Source of the DNA: Rhizomys pruinosus
Lineage: Eukaryota; Chordata; Mammalia; Rodentia; Spalacidae
Length of the DNA: 64,000 nucleotides
Assembly: GCA_009823505.1 (NCBI GenBank)
Contig: VZQC01003076.1
Location: 1,862,889 to 1,926,888, forward strand
Direction: 5' to 3'
In this document: in pieces, positions 43,815-55,384 of the stretch
Position numbering within the stretch: position 1 is the first letter of the stretch
Layout of the letters: the number at the start of each line of letters is the position of its first letter
Translations under genes and position numbers: made by a program
The notes under the pieces: generated by a model
Seen by the model: the letters and a program-made list of their open reading frames with translations, nothing else
The model's database searches: none
What the model was told of the DNA's origin: nothing

Positions 43815-45035
43815 CCAAGAATTCATTCCCAGTCCTGAATGCTAGTTAATGTTAAATCAGGGATGCATCCACCCAGAGAATCTGACCTGCAGAGACCTAA
43901 AAAAAAGGCAGATAATTCCAAAGCAAGAAAGTTACCTCACACATCCCTTTTGAAAGCAGACACAAACCAAATTTTAGGCCTTTAAATGCATTTTTAAATA
44001 TCAATTTTTAAAGTTATCACATGCTTATCTTGTCTGGCATGCCAAAATGAATGATTCTGTGCACTTTAAAGGATTGAAACTTGAATGGCCACTGTGTTTG
44101 ACAGAACCAACATGAAAAAATTATAATTACCAATTTACAAACACACATAAAAACTTAAGATGCATGCTTAGACACATGGAAGAACAGTTACCATAAACAC
44201 AAGACATAGATGAAGAGAGGAAATGCTGTGCAAATGGAGCCTATGCCCCATTGGTCCTGGGACCAAAAATCCAGATCCCTTGCCTGGATTCCAAATCACT
44301 GAGGTGAACTCCATTTTCTCCCTTTACCAGTGGAGTGTTAGGGTGTCCCCCATATCTGTGCTCAAGGAGCAATACTGCATACAGTTTCTCCTAACCAAGT
44401 GCCCCAGATCAAAAACTTGAGTTTAAACAAAACCAAAATGAAATTATAAAGAAAAAGAAATTGAGCTCTTTCTTACCCAAAAGTCACAGCCAGCTGAACA
44501 AGATGTCTCTAGTCCCTCTGGTGAGAGAGAGCTTCCTGGACCCCCCTCCAAGGGTATATTGGTGGGGGGCAAATGAGTATCTCTAGCAGGGGCAGCTGAA
44601 GGGAGTTTCAGGGGGTTGGGATGGGGGAACCTTTCTTGTCCTGGTGAAAGTCAAGGACACAGGGCAGGGCCAACTTCTCCAGGGTGTTCTTACTGCAGGC
44701 TGAGTTATTCTCATGCAGAACATCTTCTGCCGAGGAGCCCTTAAGGCTTGCAATTATGGTGAGGAGGGGCAATGCAAAAGGCCTCCTCCCAAATGAATCC
44801 AAGTGCTGGGATTTCATTTTAAGGCCACTGGTCTGGAAGACTGGGGCAGCCGTCTATGGCTCCTGAATGTGGGGATGAATATTATCCATGAGGGCAGGAA
44901 ATGCAAAGGAGAAGGGGGACATGGGGGGGCAGGCACTCACCCTAGTGCATGGCCAAAAGAGCAAAGAACACAGAAGGAGAACTACTCACCAATCAAGGAA
45001 GGGGGTGCCTCACCAACACCGGGAGTTCAAAAAAA
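43815..45035 (-). other. Class II ERV leader and degenerate gag region
   Basis: Lies just after the primer-binding site in element orientation, where leader and gag are expected. Minus frames (for example 69 codons at 44608-44817) are short and I recognise no matrix or capsid motif. Confidence 0.4.
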
Positions 45036-45050
45036 CCATGTTGGGCGCCA
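45036..45050 (-). promoter_or_regulatory. tRNA-Lys-type primer-binding site
   Basis: Minus strand 'tggcgcccaacatgg', two bases from the LTR end. Similar to the Lys primer sites of class II elements, with one or two changes. Confidence 0.65.
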
Positions 45051-45362
45051 GATGTAGACACTCCCCAAGGCCTGCTGGGCAATTTCTGGGTCCGAACAAA
45101 GGAAAGGGGGAGAGAGGCAGAGAGACAAGACAGACATCCTGGGAGTCAGGTGAACACAGACAGAGGGAGAGCTGTTGCAGACTCATTTATTGGGGGAAGG
45201 GGAAGGGGTTATGTACTGTTAGAATTACTGCTCTCCTCTTGCCACCTTATGATTGGCCTAGGTCTGCAACGCTGTTGGTATGGCCTCACCTGCCTAGGGC
45301 AGTTTAGGTTGATGAGGGACAAGCTCTGTGCATGTGTAATTCTCAGCATACTGGCTATTACA

Positions 45363-46558
45363 GCAGAGATGCAGGGATGGTTCAACATATGTAAACCAAT
45401 AAATATCATAAAACACAGAAGTGGGCTTAAAGACAAAACCACACAATCATCTCAACTGATGCAGAAAAAGCTTTCAACAAAATCCAGCATCCCTTCATGC
45501 TTAAAGTCTTAGAGGGAATTGGACTGCAGGGATCATTCCTCAAATGTAATCAAAGCCATATTCAAGAAACCCACAGCCAACATCATTCTAAATGGAGAAA
45601 AGTTGGAAGCATTCCCCTTAAAGGCAGGAACACATCAAGGCTGTCCACTATCATTACTCCTTTTTAATATAGTGCTTGAAATGCTTGCTAGGGCAATAAG
45701 TCGAGAAAGTGAAATTAAAGGAGAACAAAATGGAAAAGAGGAAGTAAAACTATCCCTTTTTGCAGATGATATGATAGTTTTCCTAGGGGATGCTAAAAAC
45801 TCTACCAGAAAACTCTTAGAAACAATTAAAAGTTTTAGTAAAGTGGCAAGATAGGGATACAAAATAAACCTAGAAAAATCAGTAGCCTTACTTTACACCA
45901 AGAATAAGCAACTGGAGAAGGAAACTAAGGGAGACTTTCCCAATCACGATAGCCTCAAAAAAAAAAAAAAAAAAAAAACCTAGGAATAAACCTAACCAAA
46001 GACACCAAAGACCTTGACAACAAAAATCTTAAAACCTTGAAGAAACAGATTGAAAATGACATCAAAAGATGGAAGGATCTCCCGTGCTCATGTATTGGAA
46101 AAATTAATGTAGTAAAAATGTCCATTCTACCGAAATTAATATACAGATTCAATGAAATCCCAATCAAAATCTCCATGAGCTTTTCCACAGACTTAGAAAA
46201 ACATAATCCTTAAATTCATATTGAAAAACAAAACACCCCTGAATAGATAAAGCAACCCTGAATGAAAAGGGTGGTACTGGGGGGAATACATTACCAGACT
46301 TCAAGCTATATTACAGGGCTATAGTCATAAAGACAGCCTGGTATTGGCAAAAAAAAAAACCCCAGAACCATTGACCAATGGAAAAAATTGAAGATCCAAA
46401 CATACGCTCATATAACTTCAGCCACCTCATATTTGACGAAGGGGCCAAAAAAGCTCAATGGAGGAAAGATAGCATCTTCAGTAAATGGTGTTGGTAAAAC
46501 TGGATCACCAATTGTAGAAGAAAACAATTAAAGCCCTACCTCTTCTCCTGTACAAAAA
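45363..46558 (+). pseudogene. L1 B ORF2 part 2 (RT active site onward)
   Basis: Resumes ORF2 in the RT at 'cagagatgcagggatgg', directly continuing 37575. 'SFADD'-type catalytic motif intact as 'LFADDMIVF' (45756-45782), in the 111-codon frame 45519-45854, which ends in TAG. A 20 A run at 45959-45978 adds a frame change. Cut at 46558 by the MaLR. Confidence 0.75.
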
Positions 46559-46981
46559 TGTATTAGTCACTTTTCTGTTGCTGTGATAAAACACCATGAC
46601 CAAGGAACTTATAAAGGAAGAGTTTATTTGAGCTTACAATTGACGGTTCCAGGGAATTAGAGTCCATTGTGGTGGGAGGCATGTTGGCTGGATCTGGAGC
46701 AGCAAACCGAGGGTCACATCTTGCAAAGAGCACAGGAAGCCCAAGAGAGAGTAACTGTAGACCACGAGGCTTGTTAAACTCACTAAGCCTGCTCCCAATA
46801 ACGTACTTCCTCTAGCACGGTCACACCTTCTAAGACCTCCAAAAACAGTGTCACCAACTGGAGACAAATGTCTGAATACTTACAGCCTATGGTGGACACT
46901 CATTCAAACCACCACATTCCACTCCCTGGCCCCCATAAGCTCCTGACCATATAAAATGCAAAATGCACTTAGTCCAACCTT

Positions 46982-47137
46982 TTTTTTTTTTTTTTGTCTT
47001 TTCGAGACAGGGTCTCCCTGTAGCCCCAGCTGTCCTGGAACTCGTTCTGTAGACCAGGCTGGCCTTGAACTCACAAAGATCCACCTGCCTCTGCCTCCTG
47101 AGTGCTAGGATTAAAGGCGTGCGCCACCACGCCCGGC
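46982..47137 (-). repeat. B1 SINE, 17 bp duplication
   Basis: 'gcacttagtccaacctt' at 46965-46981 and 47138-47154, perfect. Very well preserved B1 inside the MaLR, so later than the MaLR. Confidence 0.95.
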
Positions 47138-47457
47138 GCACTTAGTCCAACCTTAAAAGTCCCCATAGTCTTTACTAGTTTCAATGCCATTCAAAAGTCT
47201 ATATTCCAAAGTCTCTTCTGAGACTCAGACCAATCTCTTAACTGTAAGCTCCTGTAAAATCAAAAGACAAATTACACACTCCCAATGTACAGTGGAACTG
47301 AATACACATTCCCATTCCGAACGGGAGGAATAGAGGCATAGTGAGAAAATACCAGACCAAAACAAGTCTGAAAACCAGCAGGGCAAACACCAAGGCCAGT
47401 AGCTCCATGTGCAACTTCTGGGACTTGACTTCCAAAGGGCTTAGATGGCTCAGCTCT

Positions 47458-48151
47458 TCAAGCTTTGCTTGCAACATACATCTCTTTCTTAGGTTGGTAC
47501 CACTCCCTGTATGCAGCTCTCCTTGGCAAATATCTCACAGGTCTGGCATCTCGAATGTCTTCTTGGGGTCTCCACTGCCAACCAGGCTTCACATTCACAG
47601 CTTCACGCAATGGCCTATCAGGGCCTTCTTTATTCAGGGACACTCCTTCTGCACTCTGCCCAGCCTCCGTGGCCCCCAAAAACCATGGAAGAAGAACTGA
47701 TGACCCCTTCACTCTTGCAAACTTCATGCCTCTAAAGCCAGCACCATGTGAATGAAATTGCTGAATCTGGCTGCAAGTTCGGGACTGACTCTCTCCCACT
47801 CCAACCACACCTTCAATTTTTCTCTGCCCTGGACTTGTTGGAGGATTAGCTGGGTGTGGTCTTGCCCTGAAGGTACTGATTCTTTTGTTTACTTGTAAAT
47901 CTCCAGGCCTCTCCTTAATCATTTTAGTCTCCTTATGAAAGGGAGCCTCTCCTTCACATGCCTTGGCCCCACCTTTAATCTTCCTAGTGCAGTTATCAGA
48001 TCCAAACTGTACATTCTGCATTTTTTTCTGCCCCATCTGCTCTTCTTCACTATAGATCTGTATAATATTCACCATTAAAAGCCATGCCACCATTTCTACA
48101 TTAGGCTGTCTTGAAATATCCTCAGTCAAAGACATTGGTCCATTGCTTTTC
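47458..48151 (-). pseudogene. MaLR internal ORF, ~231 codons open
   Basis: The minus-strand frame ending at 47458 is open through the MaLR internal region for about 231 codons; the annotated start at 48216 lies in the nested B2 SINE and is not original. It shares peptide runs with the broken ORFs at 8744-9959. Arg/Gln/Pro-rich, no known domain. The start is destroyed by the SINE. Confidence 0.5.
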
Positions 48152-48392
48152 TTTTTTTTTATTTTATTTATTTCTGTATGTGTATGAATGTACTGTCTGC
48201 ATGCAAGTTTGTGCACCCGTGTCGTGCAATGCCATAGAGGTCAGAAGAGGGTGTCAGATTCCCCTGGAACTGGAGTTCTCCTGGAATTGGAGTTTCAGAT
48301 GGTTCTCGGCCGCCATGTGGGTGCTGGGGATTGAACCCGGGTCCTCTGCAAGAGCAGTCAGTGCTCTTAACCACTAGGCCATCTCTCCAGCC
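48152..48392 (-). repeat. B2-family SINE, 16 bp duplication
   Basis: 'tggtccattgcttttc' at 48136-48151 and 48393-48408, perfect. Interrupts the MaLR internal ORF. Confidence 0.95.
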
Positions 48393-49047
48393 TGGTCCAT
48401 TGCTTTTCAACTTAGCATCAGGCAAGCATCTGGGCTGTGGGCAAACTGCTGCCAGACTCTTTATCAAAATATCCCGGTTGCTGCCTAAGTCTTTATTTTC
48501 CTCTGGAACTACATTTTTTGCAGCCATTCTTTCTTCCAGGCTTCTACTAAAATGCCCCCCCTAAGCTCTGCTTACAGTAGTCAACAGCTTTTCTAGCCCA
48601 AAGTTCCAAAGTCTTCCACATTTCTCCAAACATCCACATGGTCAGGTTTTTCACAGCCAACACCCCACTTCTGGTACCAAATAACTGTATTAGTCACTTT
48701 TCTGTTGCTGTGATAAAACACCATGACCAAGGAACTTATAAAGGAAGAGTTTATTTGAGCTTACGATTGATGGTTCCAGGGAATTGGAGTCCATTCTGGT
48801 GGAAGGCATGGCGGCTGGATCTGGAGCAGCAAGCTGAGGGTCACATCTTGCAAAGAGCACAGGAAGCCAAGAAAGAGCAACTGTAGACCACGAGGCTTGT
48901 TAAACTCACTAAGCCTGCCCCCAATAATGTACTTCCTCTAGCACGGCCACACCTTCTAAGACCTCCAAAAACAGTGCCACCAACTGGAGACAAATGTCTG
49001 AATACTTACAGCCTATGGGGGACACTCATTTAAACCACCACAAAAAA

Positions 49048-50340
49048 TAAACTCCAAGTGGATCAAAGATCTCAACCTAAAACTTGAAACCATGAAGGTG
49101 ATAAAAGAAAAAAGTCGGCAGCAGCCTACAAGACATAGGTGTAGGAAAAGACTTTATAAATCAAACAGCAGCTGCACAAGAAATGACAACAGCTGAGAGG
49201 TAGGACCTCATCAAACTCAAAAGCTTTTGTATATCTAAAGAAACACTCAAGGAAGTGAAGAGAAAACCCACAGAGTGGGAGGAAACCTTCATCATTGATA
49301 CATCTGACAGAACATTAACCTCTAGAATATATAAGCTACTTAAAAAACAAAGAAGAAAACAAATGACCTACTCAAAAGATGGAGTAAAGACCTGAACAGA
49401 GACTTCTCCAGTAAGGAAGTAAAGATGGCTGAGAAACATTTTAAAAAGTGTTCAACATCATTAATAATTAACAAAATGTGAATTAAAACCACACTAAGGT
49501 AACACCTCACTCCAATAAACTAGTCAAGCTCAAGAAAACAAAAGACACCAAATGGGGAAGAGGTTGTGGGGAAAGGGGAACACTCATCCACTGCTGGTGG
49601 GAATGTAAACTGGTCCAAACACTGTCGAAATCATTGTGGAGAAATCTTAAAAACTCAATATGTGCTTATCACTTGACCCAGTCATACCACTCCTGGGTAT
49701 ATACCCACAAGATGCATCCTACTGCAAAGATACATGCACAGCTATGTTTATTGCAGCTCTCTCCACAATAGCAAAGAGCTGGAACAACCCAAATGCCCCT
49801 CAACTGATGACTGGATAACAAAAATCTGATACATCTACACAATGGAATTCTATCTAGCAATAAAGAAAGATGACATCATGAGCTTTGCTGGTAAATGTAT
49901 GGAACTCGAAGCAATTATACTAACTGAAGTAACACAGTCCCAGAAAAGAAAAGGTGAATGGTTTCCCTCATTTGTTGATGCTAATTCCAAATCCCCAGTT
50001 GGCAGACAAACTGAGCAACTTTATTATTATATTTCATTGTATCTGAAAGCAACTGTGCTGTTCCAATGTGAATCTATAAATGGGCTCTAGAATTGTCCTA
50101 CCACTTATCTTCACACATTGTTATTACCATATATGGATGGAAGATATGTAGTCATATTCTAAAAAAAAGGATGTAAAGTTATACATCCTTATACCTGCAT
50201 GCAAATTTACTGTTAAAATGTGATCTCTAAATATGTTTAGGAATCAACCTATAGTTTATTTTAAGAATTTGTAATTTTGACTTATGTGTTATGTGTGGAC
50301 TGTATATGTGCATATTTTGGAATAATATAAAATTAAAAAA
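49048..50340 (+). pseudogene. L1 B ORF2 C-terminus and 3' UTR
   Basis: Continues ORF2 ('actccaagtggatcaaag') after the MaLR. The C-terminal zinc-knuckle-like region is recognisable around 49555-49605 but frames are broken. The usual stop near 49950 is changed, so the final frame reads on to 50090. 3' UTR and A-rich tail end at 50340. Confidence 0.75.
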
Positions 50341-50456
50341 AGAATGATGATGAATGTGGGTTTGTTGTACATGGCTTTAGTTATGTTGAGGAATGTTCCC
50401 TCCAGTCCTATTTTCCCTAGGACTTTAAACATAAGACACATTGATTTTTAATTTTT

Positions 50457-50671
50457 TAATTATTTTTATGTGTATTAATGTACTATCTGCATGTAGGTTG
50501 GTGCACCTGTGTCATGCAATGCTGTGAAGGTCAGAAGAGGGTGTCAGATTCCCCTGGGACTGGAGTCGAAGACGGCTCTTAGTTGGCATGTGGGTGCTGG
50601 GAATCGAACCTGGGTCCTCTGCAAGAACAGTTTGTGCTCTTAACCACTGAGCCAACTCTCCAGACCCAGGG
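50457..50671 (-). repeat. B2-family SINE, diverged
   Basis: Antisense B2 with substitutions and a shortened centre; flanks share 'gattttta' imperfectly. Confidence 0.85.
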
Positions 50672-52274
50672 CATGTGGATTTTTATCAAAAGCCTTTTCT
50701 GCATCAATTGAGCAGCCCCTGTGATTTTTGTCTTTCAGTCCATTTATGTGCTTTATGACATTTATTGATTTAAGTATGTTGAATCAACCCTGTATCTCAC
50801 GTATAAATCAGACTTGGTCATGTTGTATGACTTTTCAAATGTGTGATTGTATGTGTTTTGCAAGTATTTTGTTGAGAATTTTTACATCCATTTTCATTAA
50901 AGAAATTTGTCCATAGTTTACTAATTTGGTTGAATCTTTGCCTGGTTTGGGTGTTTAAGTGATGCTGGCTTCATATCAGGAATTTTGGAGATTTTCCTCT
51001 CTATCCTTTCAAATAATTTGAGTAATAGTGGTTGTAGGTCCTCTTTAAATCTTATAGAATTCTGCTGTAATTCCATCTGGACCTGGGTTTTTTTTAGTTG
51101 AGAAGTTTTGTATTACTCTTTCAATTTCCTCATAGGTTATGGGTCTCTTTAAGCTGTCAGTCTCTTCTTGGTTAAGTTCTAGTGCTTTCCATAATTTCAG
51201 ATATTCATCCATTTCTCTTAGGTTTTCAAATTTAATAGAGTATAGGTTTTTAAAGTCTCCTCATGAAATTGTCTGGATCTTTTCCTTATCTGTTGTGATG
51301 TTTCCCTTTTCATCTCTAATTTTGTTGATGTCAAGGTGCTCTTTCTTTCTTTTGGTTAACCGCGCTTGAGGTCTATCTATCTTATCTATTCTTTAAAATA
51401 ACCAGAAATTGGGTTCATTGATTCTTTGTCGTATTTTCTTTGTTTCTATTTTGTTGATCTCTGCTCTGATTTTTGTTATTGCTTCTGTCTGTTGGGTTTG
51501 GGATTCATTTGTTGTTGTCTCTCAAGTAGTTTTAGTTGCAATATTAGGCCATTTGTTTGTGCTCTTTCTGCTTTTTTTAATGTAAGTGCTTATGTCTATA
51601 AATGTCTCTCTTAGGACTGCTTTTTGGGTGACTCGTAAGATATTTTGGGTTGTATTGTCCTTTTAGTTTATACTTTTTTTCTTTCTTTATTTCTCCCTTG
51701 ACCCATTCATTATTTAGGAGTGTGTTATTTATTCTCCATGAATTCTTATAGATAGTAGGGCTTTTTCTCATGTTGATATTAAGCTTTATTGCATTGTGGT
51801 CTAATAGAATGAGTGGGATTATTTTCATTTTTTTTTGTATTTGTTGAGATTTGTTCTTTGTCCTAGTATGTGGTCAATTTTGCACAACATCCCATGGTGT
51901 GCTGAATAGAAAGTATATTCTTTGGTGTTTTGGTGAAATATTCAGTAGATTATCTGTTAGGTCCATTTGGTGTATTGTATTGGTTAGTTCAGATGTCTCT
52001 CTGTTTATTGTTTGTCCAGTAGATCTGTCTAATGACAACAGTGGGCTATTGAAGTCTCCCTACTATTATTTTTTAGAATTAATCTGTGCTTTAAAATCTT
52101 GTAGTATTGTGTTTATGAAGGTCAATGCACCAATGTTTGGTGCATGTATATTCATGATTGTGAAATCTTCATGGTTATTTGTTCCTTTGATAAGAATGTA
52201 GTGACCCTCTTCATCTCTTCTGATTTGTTTTAATTTGAAGTCTATTTTGTCTGATATTAGAATTGCAGCTCCTG

Positions 52275-52424
52275 GGGCTGGAGAGATGTCTCAGTGGTCA
52301 AGAGTGCCAACTGCTCTTGCAGAGGACCCGAGTTAGATTCCCACAGCACCCACATGGCAGCTAAGAACTGTCATTAAGCTGGGTGTGATGGTGAAAAAAA
52401 TTTAAATTAAATTAAAAAAAAAAA
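52275..52424 (+). repeat. B2-B1 composite SINE, 3' shortened
   Basis: B2-type head to 52373, then the B1 start 'taagctgggtgtgatggtg' and an A-rich tail. Flanks 'agaattgcagctcctg' (52259-52274) and 'agaattgcaactcctg' (52425-52440) show it inserted as one unit. Same junction as at 14270. Confidence 0.75.
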
Positions 52425-52777
52425 AGAATTGCAACTCCTGCTTGCTTCTTAGTTCCATTTGCTGGAATATTTTTTCCATCTTTTCACCTTAAGATTGTAT
52501 CAGACCTTGAAGGTGAGATGGCTTTCTTATAGACAATAAAAAGATGGAGTCAATTACATAATCTACTTTCGCAGTCTGTGTCTCTTGATTGGAGTGTTCA
52601 GACCATTAATATTTAAAGATATTGTTGAGAAATGTATATTGCTTCCCATAAATTTAGTTTCTGATTACATTTTTGATCTGTGTTTGTATTTCCAAAGTTA
52701 TAGCTTTACTAATTACTTTCTCTTGACACTTGGGAATAGTTCCTTTCTTCTGCTCTTTGTATTGTTTCAAGTATTTT

Positions 52778-53023
52778 AATTTTTTAATTTATTTAATTTA
52801 TTTATTTATGTGTATGAATGTATTGTCTGCATGCAGGTCTGTGCACCCATGTCATGCAATGCTGTGGAGATCAGAAGAGGGTGTTGGACTCCCCAGAACT
52901 GGAGTTCTTCTGGAACTGGAGTTACAGACGGTTCTCATCCACCACGTGGGTGCTGGGGATTGAACCCAGGTCCTCTGCAAGAGCAGTCAGCGCTCTCAAC
53001 TGCAAGGCCATCTCTCCGGCCCC
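52778..53023 (-). repeat. B2-family SINE, 11 bp duplication
   Basis: 'tcaagtatttt' at 52767-52777 and 53024-53034. Inserted in L1 C near the ORF1-ORF2 boundary. Confidence 0.9.
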
Positions 53024-53368
53024 TCAAGTATTTTCTGAAGGGTTGGTTTTTTTTGGACTTGTGTCCTTTCATCTTGTTTATGTCATGAAAGTTTTTCTTT
53101 GACCTTCAATGATAATAGACATTTTTGATGAGTAAAGTCATTTTGATTGGCATCCATACTCATTTAGAACTGGGTATAGTTGGGTCCAAGATCTTCTGAC
53201 TTTCATCGTTTGCATTGAATTTTTTTTTTTTTACTGTGATATGGTGTGGGGATTTGTTTTCTTGTATTGTTTATTTTGTGTTCTATGTGCTTCTTGTATT
53301 TTTTATGGGTATGTCTTCTTTAATTTGGAGAAATTTTACTCTATAATTCTGTTGAGAATCTGGTCAAT

Positions 53369-53527
53369 GCTGGGTGTGGTGGTGCATGCCTTTAATCCTA
53401 GCACTCAGGAGGCAGAGGCAGGTGGATCTTTGTGAGTTCAAGGCCAGGCTGGTCTACAGAGTAAGTTCCAGGACAGCTGGGGCTACAGGGAGACCCTGTC
53501 TCTAAAAAGACCCCCCCCCCAAAAAAA
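53369..53527 (+). repeat. B1 SINE, 12 bp duplication
   Basis: 'aatctggtcaat' (53357-53368) and 'aatctggtccat' (53528-53539), one mismatch. C-run and A-run tail. Confidence 0.9.
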
Positions 53528-54139
53528 AATCTGGTCCATACCATTATCCTGGGAATCTTCTCCTTCCTCTATATCTATGATGTGTAGGTATCATCTTTTC
53601 ATGGTGTCCCATATTTCTTGATTATTCCACTCCTATGGTTTTTTTTTTTTAATTTTTCTTTTTTTTCATAATCTTTCTTTGAACATTCCAGTACTTACAT
53701 GTTACCTTCCAGTCTTGATATTCTATTTTCTACTTTATTTGTTCTGTTACTGAGGCTTTCTCCCATCCTTTCCTGTTGACTAGATGAGCATTCAGGTTTC
53801 CTTTTTCATTTTAGCCTGAGTTTTCTTCAGTATTTCTACCTCATTCCCAAGTTTATCATTCTCTTCTTTTAGTCTATCTGTATTTCCTTCTAGTTCTTTG
53901 AATAGTTTCTGTTTTCTTTAAATTCCTTGACTTCTTTAAATTCCTTGAATTCTTTGAGTTTGTTTATGATAGTTTTTATTAAGATCTGTGTCCTGGGTTA
54001 CTACTTGGGAGTAGGGGTCTTCTACAGGATTGGTAGTATTTAGTGAGGACTTATTATTTGGGTTTTTCATATTATTGTTTTTTTGTTGTGACTTTTGCAT
54101 GTGGATTTGTTTTGTGGTTTGTATTGTTATAAAACCGAA

Positions 54140-55105
54140 TTGTTTCTAAGTTGAGTTGAAGAGTCACTTTCTTATTTTCTCCAGTTGCCTTTGTTGTCTT
54201 CTTATTAGTTATGAAAGGCTTGATGGTGTAGGCTTCATGTTTTCACTTTTGCTTCTGTACTGGAGTGACCAGCTAGTTCTTGCCCATGTACTTTGGAGCT
54301 TATCCATAGGCCTAGGACAGGTAACAATCAGGTCAGCTTGAACCTCTAATTTCCTGATGTGAGCCTACTGGTTCCCTTTGGCTGGCTGTAAATATCTGCA
54401 TCTGGGTCTAGGGCCAGGGAAGCTTAGTCTGCAGCTGGGGGTGTGGCTTGAAGTGCTCCCCAGCTAATGGATTCAGATTCTGGAATATTGCTGGAGCTGA
54501 GCCTAATATTGGCCTCTGGGCTTCTGTCTTACCTCCTGGGTGCCAAGTGTTCATGTGGCAGGCTGGCCTCAAGGTGGGTAGGTGGGGCTCTGTCTCACCT
54601 GTCAGCTGTAATTCCAATGAAGAGCCAGAGCTGGAGCCTATAGGAGCTGAGCTCCAGCCTACCTGGAGCTGGAGTTCTGGTCCAGATGTGGGCCTCTGGG
54701 TGGGTAGGCTGCCTTGTCTTGCCTGCTGGGAGCTGGGAGCTGGCAGCTGAAGCAGATGCACACTGGCATGTGATGGGCTCTGTCTTACCCAACAGGAGCC
54801 AGGTTCTGTGTACCTATACCTGATACCTGTTTTTGCAAGCTGGAACTGTAGCTATGGGGCATTGGGAGCTGGCTTTTGGGACCCAGGTGCTGGGTGTCAG
54901 GAACCGAGACTATGGAGCCTACCAAGTAGGCACAGGAGCTCCCAGACCCATGAGCAGGCATCCTGTGTGCTGTGCCCGTGAAGCCTGGTGGATCGCACCT
55001 GGGCTGTAGCAGGACCCCTCACTGACTCTCTGCCTGCATGAACTGCCTGGGGGGATGGTGAGGGGCCCCGCTGGTGGTCCCCCTGTTGCTCAACATGTGT
55101 GGGCC
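54140..55105 (-). promoter_or_regulatory. L1 C 5' UTR / promoter region
   Basis: GC-rich compared with everything around it, with recurring words ('tctgtctta/cacc', 'gggtaggtgg/gggtaggctg', 'agctgggagctgg'). It precedes ORF1 on the minus strand, so it is the L1 promoter region. Its sequence is unlike the L1 B monomers, so two promoter types are present. Overlapping open frames of 100-117 codons on both strands are by-products of composition. Confidence 0.6.
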
Positions 55106-55384
55106 TGGCAGAGATCAGAGGGTTTTTGAGTTAAGGCATTTCTCTCTGTCATTTCAGACCTGTTAAGCTTTATTATCTCTCCTCTCTCTCTTCCTGCTAA
55201 TCTGTCTCCTCTATCCCTAGTTAAGTTAAAATACCTCATCTTCTCCATTTCTCCTCTAGAATACCTATCTCCTATTACCACTGTCTCTTGAGTTTCTTCT
55301 TCACCTTTACTGCCATGGTTCCTTTTAAGGCCCTACGCCCCTCCCACCCAGTTCAACACCTTAGACCTCAAACTGTATTGTACG
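55106..55384. other. Pyrimidine-rich stretch between two L1s
   Basis: C/T-rich on + with a 63-codon purine-strand frame. Could be the outermost part of the L1 C 5' UTR or remaining target DNA. Not recognised. Confidence 0.3.

Larger units (their letters stand above)
37576..45362 (-). mobile_element. Class II ERV, 7.8 kb, two LTRs, no recognisable pol
   Basis: LTRs at 45053-45362 (5' on the minus strand, 310 bp) and 37576-37884 (3', 309 bp) are clearly homologous, start TGTA and end TACA, and carry 'caataaatgag'. Next to the 5' LTR is 'tggcgcccaacatgg' (minus strand of 45036-45050), a tRNA-Lys-type primer-binding site typical of betaretrovirus-like elements. TCAGAA (37570-37575) and GCAGAG (45363-45368) are a decayed 6 bp duplication. 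Of coding sequence only env-like remnants are visible; the rest is non-coding or replaced by inserted SINEs and an L1. Confidence 0.8.
46559..49042 (-). mobile_element. Complete MaLR provirus, minus orientation
   Basis: 5' LTR 48689-49042, internal 46918-48688, 3' LTR 46559-46917 (minus orientation). AAAAA at 46554-46558 and 49043-49047 is a 5 bp duplication within a run of L1 ORF2. The primer-binding region ('cccacttctggtaccaaata' on +, ~48664) and purine tract (next to 46917) match the + copy at 8359-10507. A B1 (46982-47137) and a B2 (48152-48392) are nested inside. Confidence 0.9.
33579..50340 (+). mobile_element. L1 'B', near full length, with nested insertions
   Basis: 5' UTR 33579-34070, ORF1, ORF2, 3' UTR and A-rich tail at 50340. 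Subtracting the solo LTR (34471-35003), class II ERV (37576-45368) and MaLR (46559-49047) leaves about 5.9 kb, close to full length. 'agaatgat' at 33571-33578 and 50341-50348 is its target-site duplication in L1 C. Several ORF breaks make it inactive. Confidence 0.85.
50349..55105 (-). mobile_element. L1 'C', 5' UTR, ORF1 and proximal ORF2
   Basis: Read on the minus strand: GC-rich 5' UTR (55105-54140), ORF1 (about 54070-52800, coiled coil around 53780-53930) and ORF2 endonuclease and RT start (52600-50349). No frame longer than ~85 codons survives. Four SINEs are nested in it. Completed on the far side of L1 B by 33578-32462. Confidence 0.8.

Noticed and set aside
54408..54761. 117- and 100-codon frames on both strands
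   Set aside because: They overlap each other in the GC-rich 5' UTR of L1 C; composition explains them.
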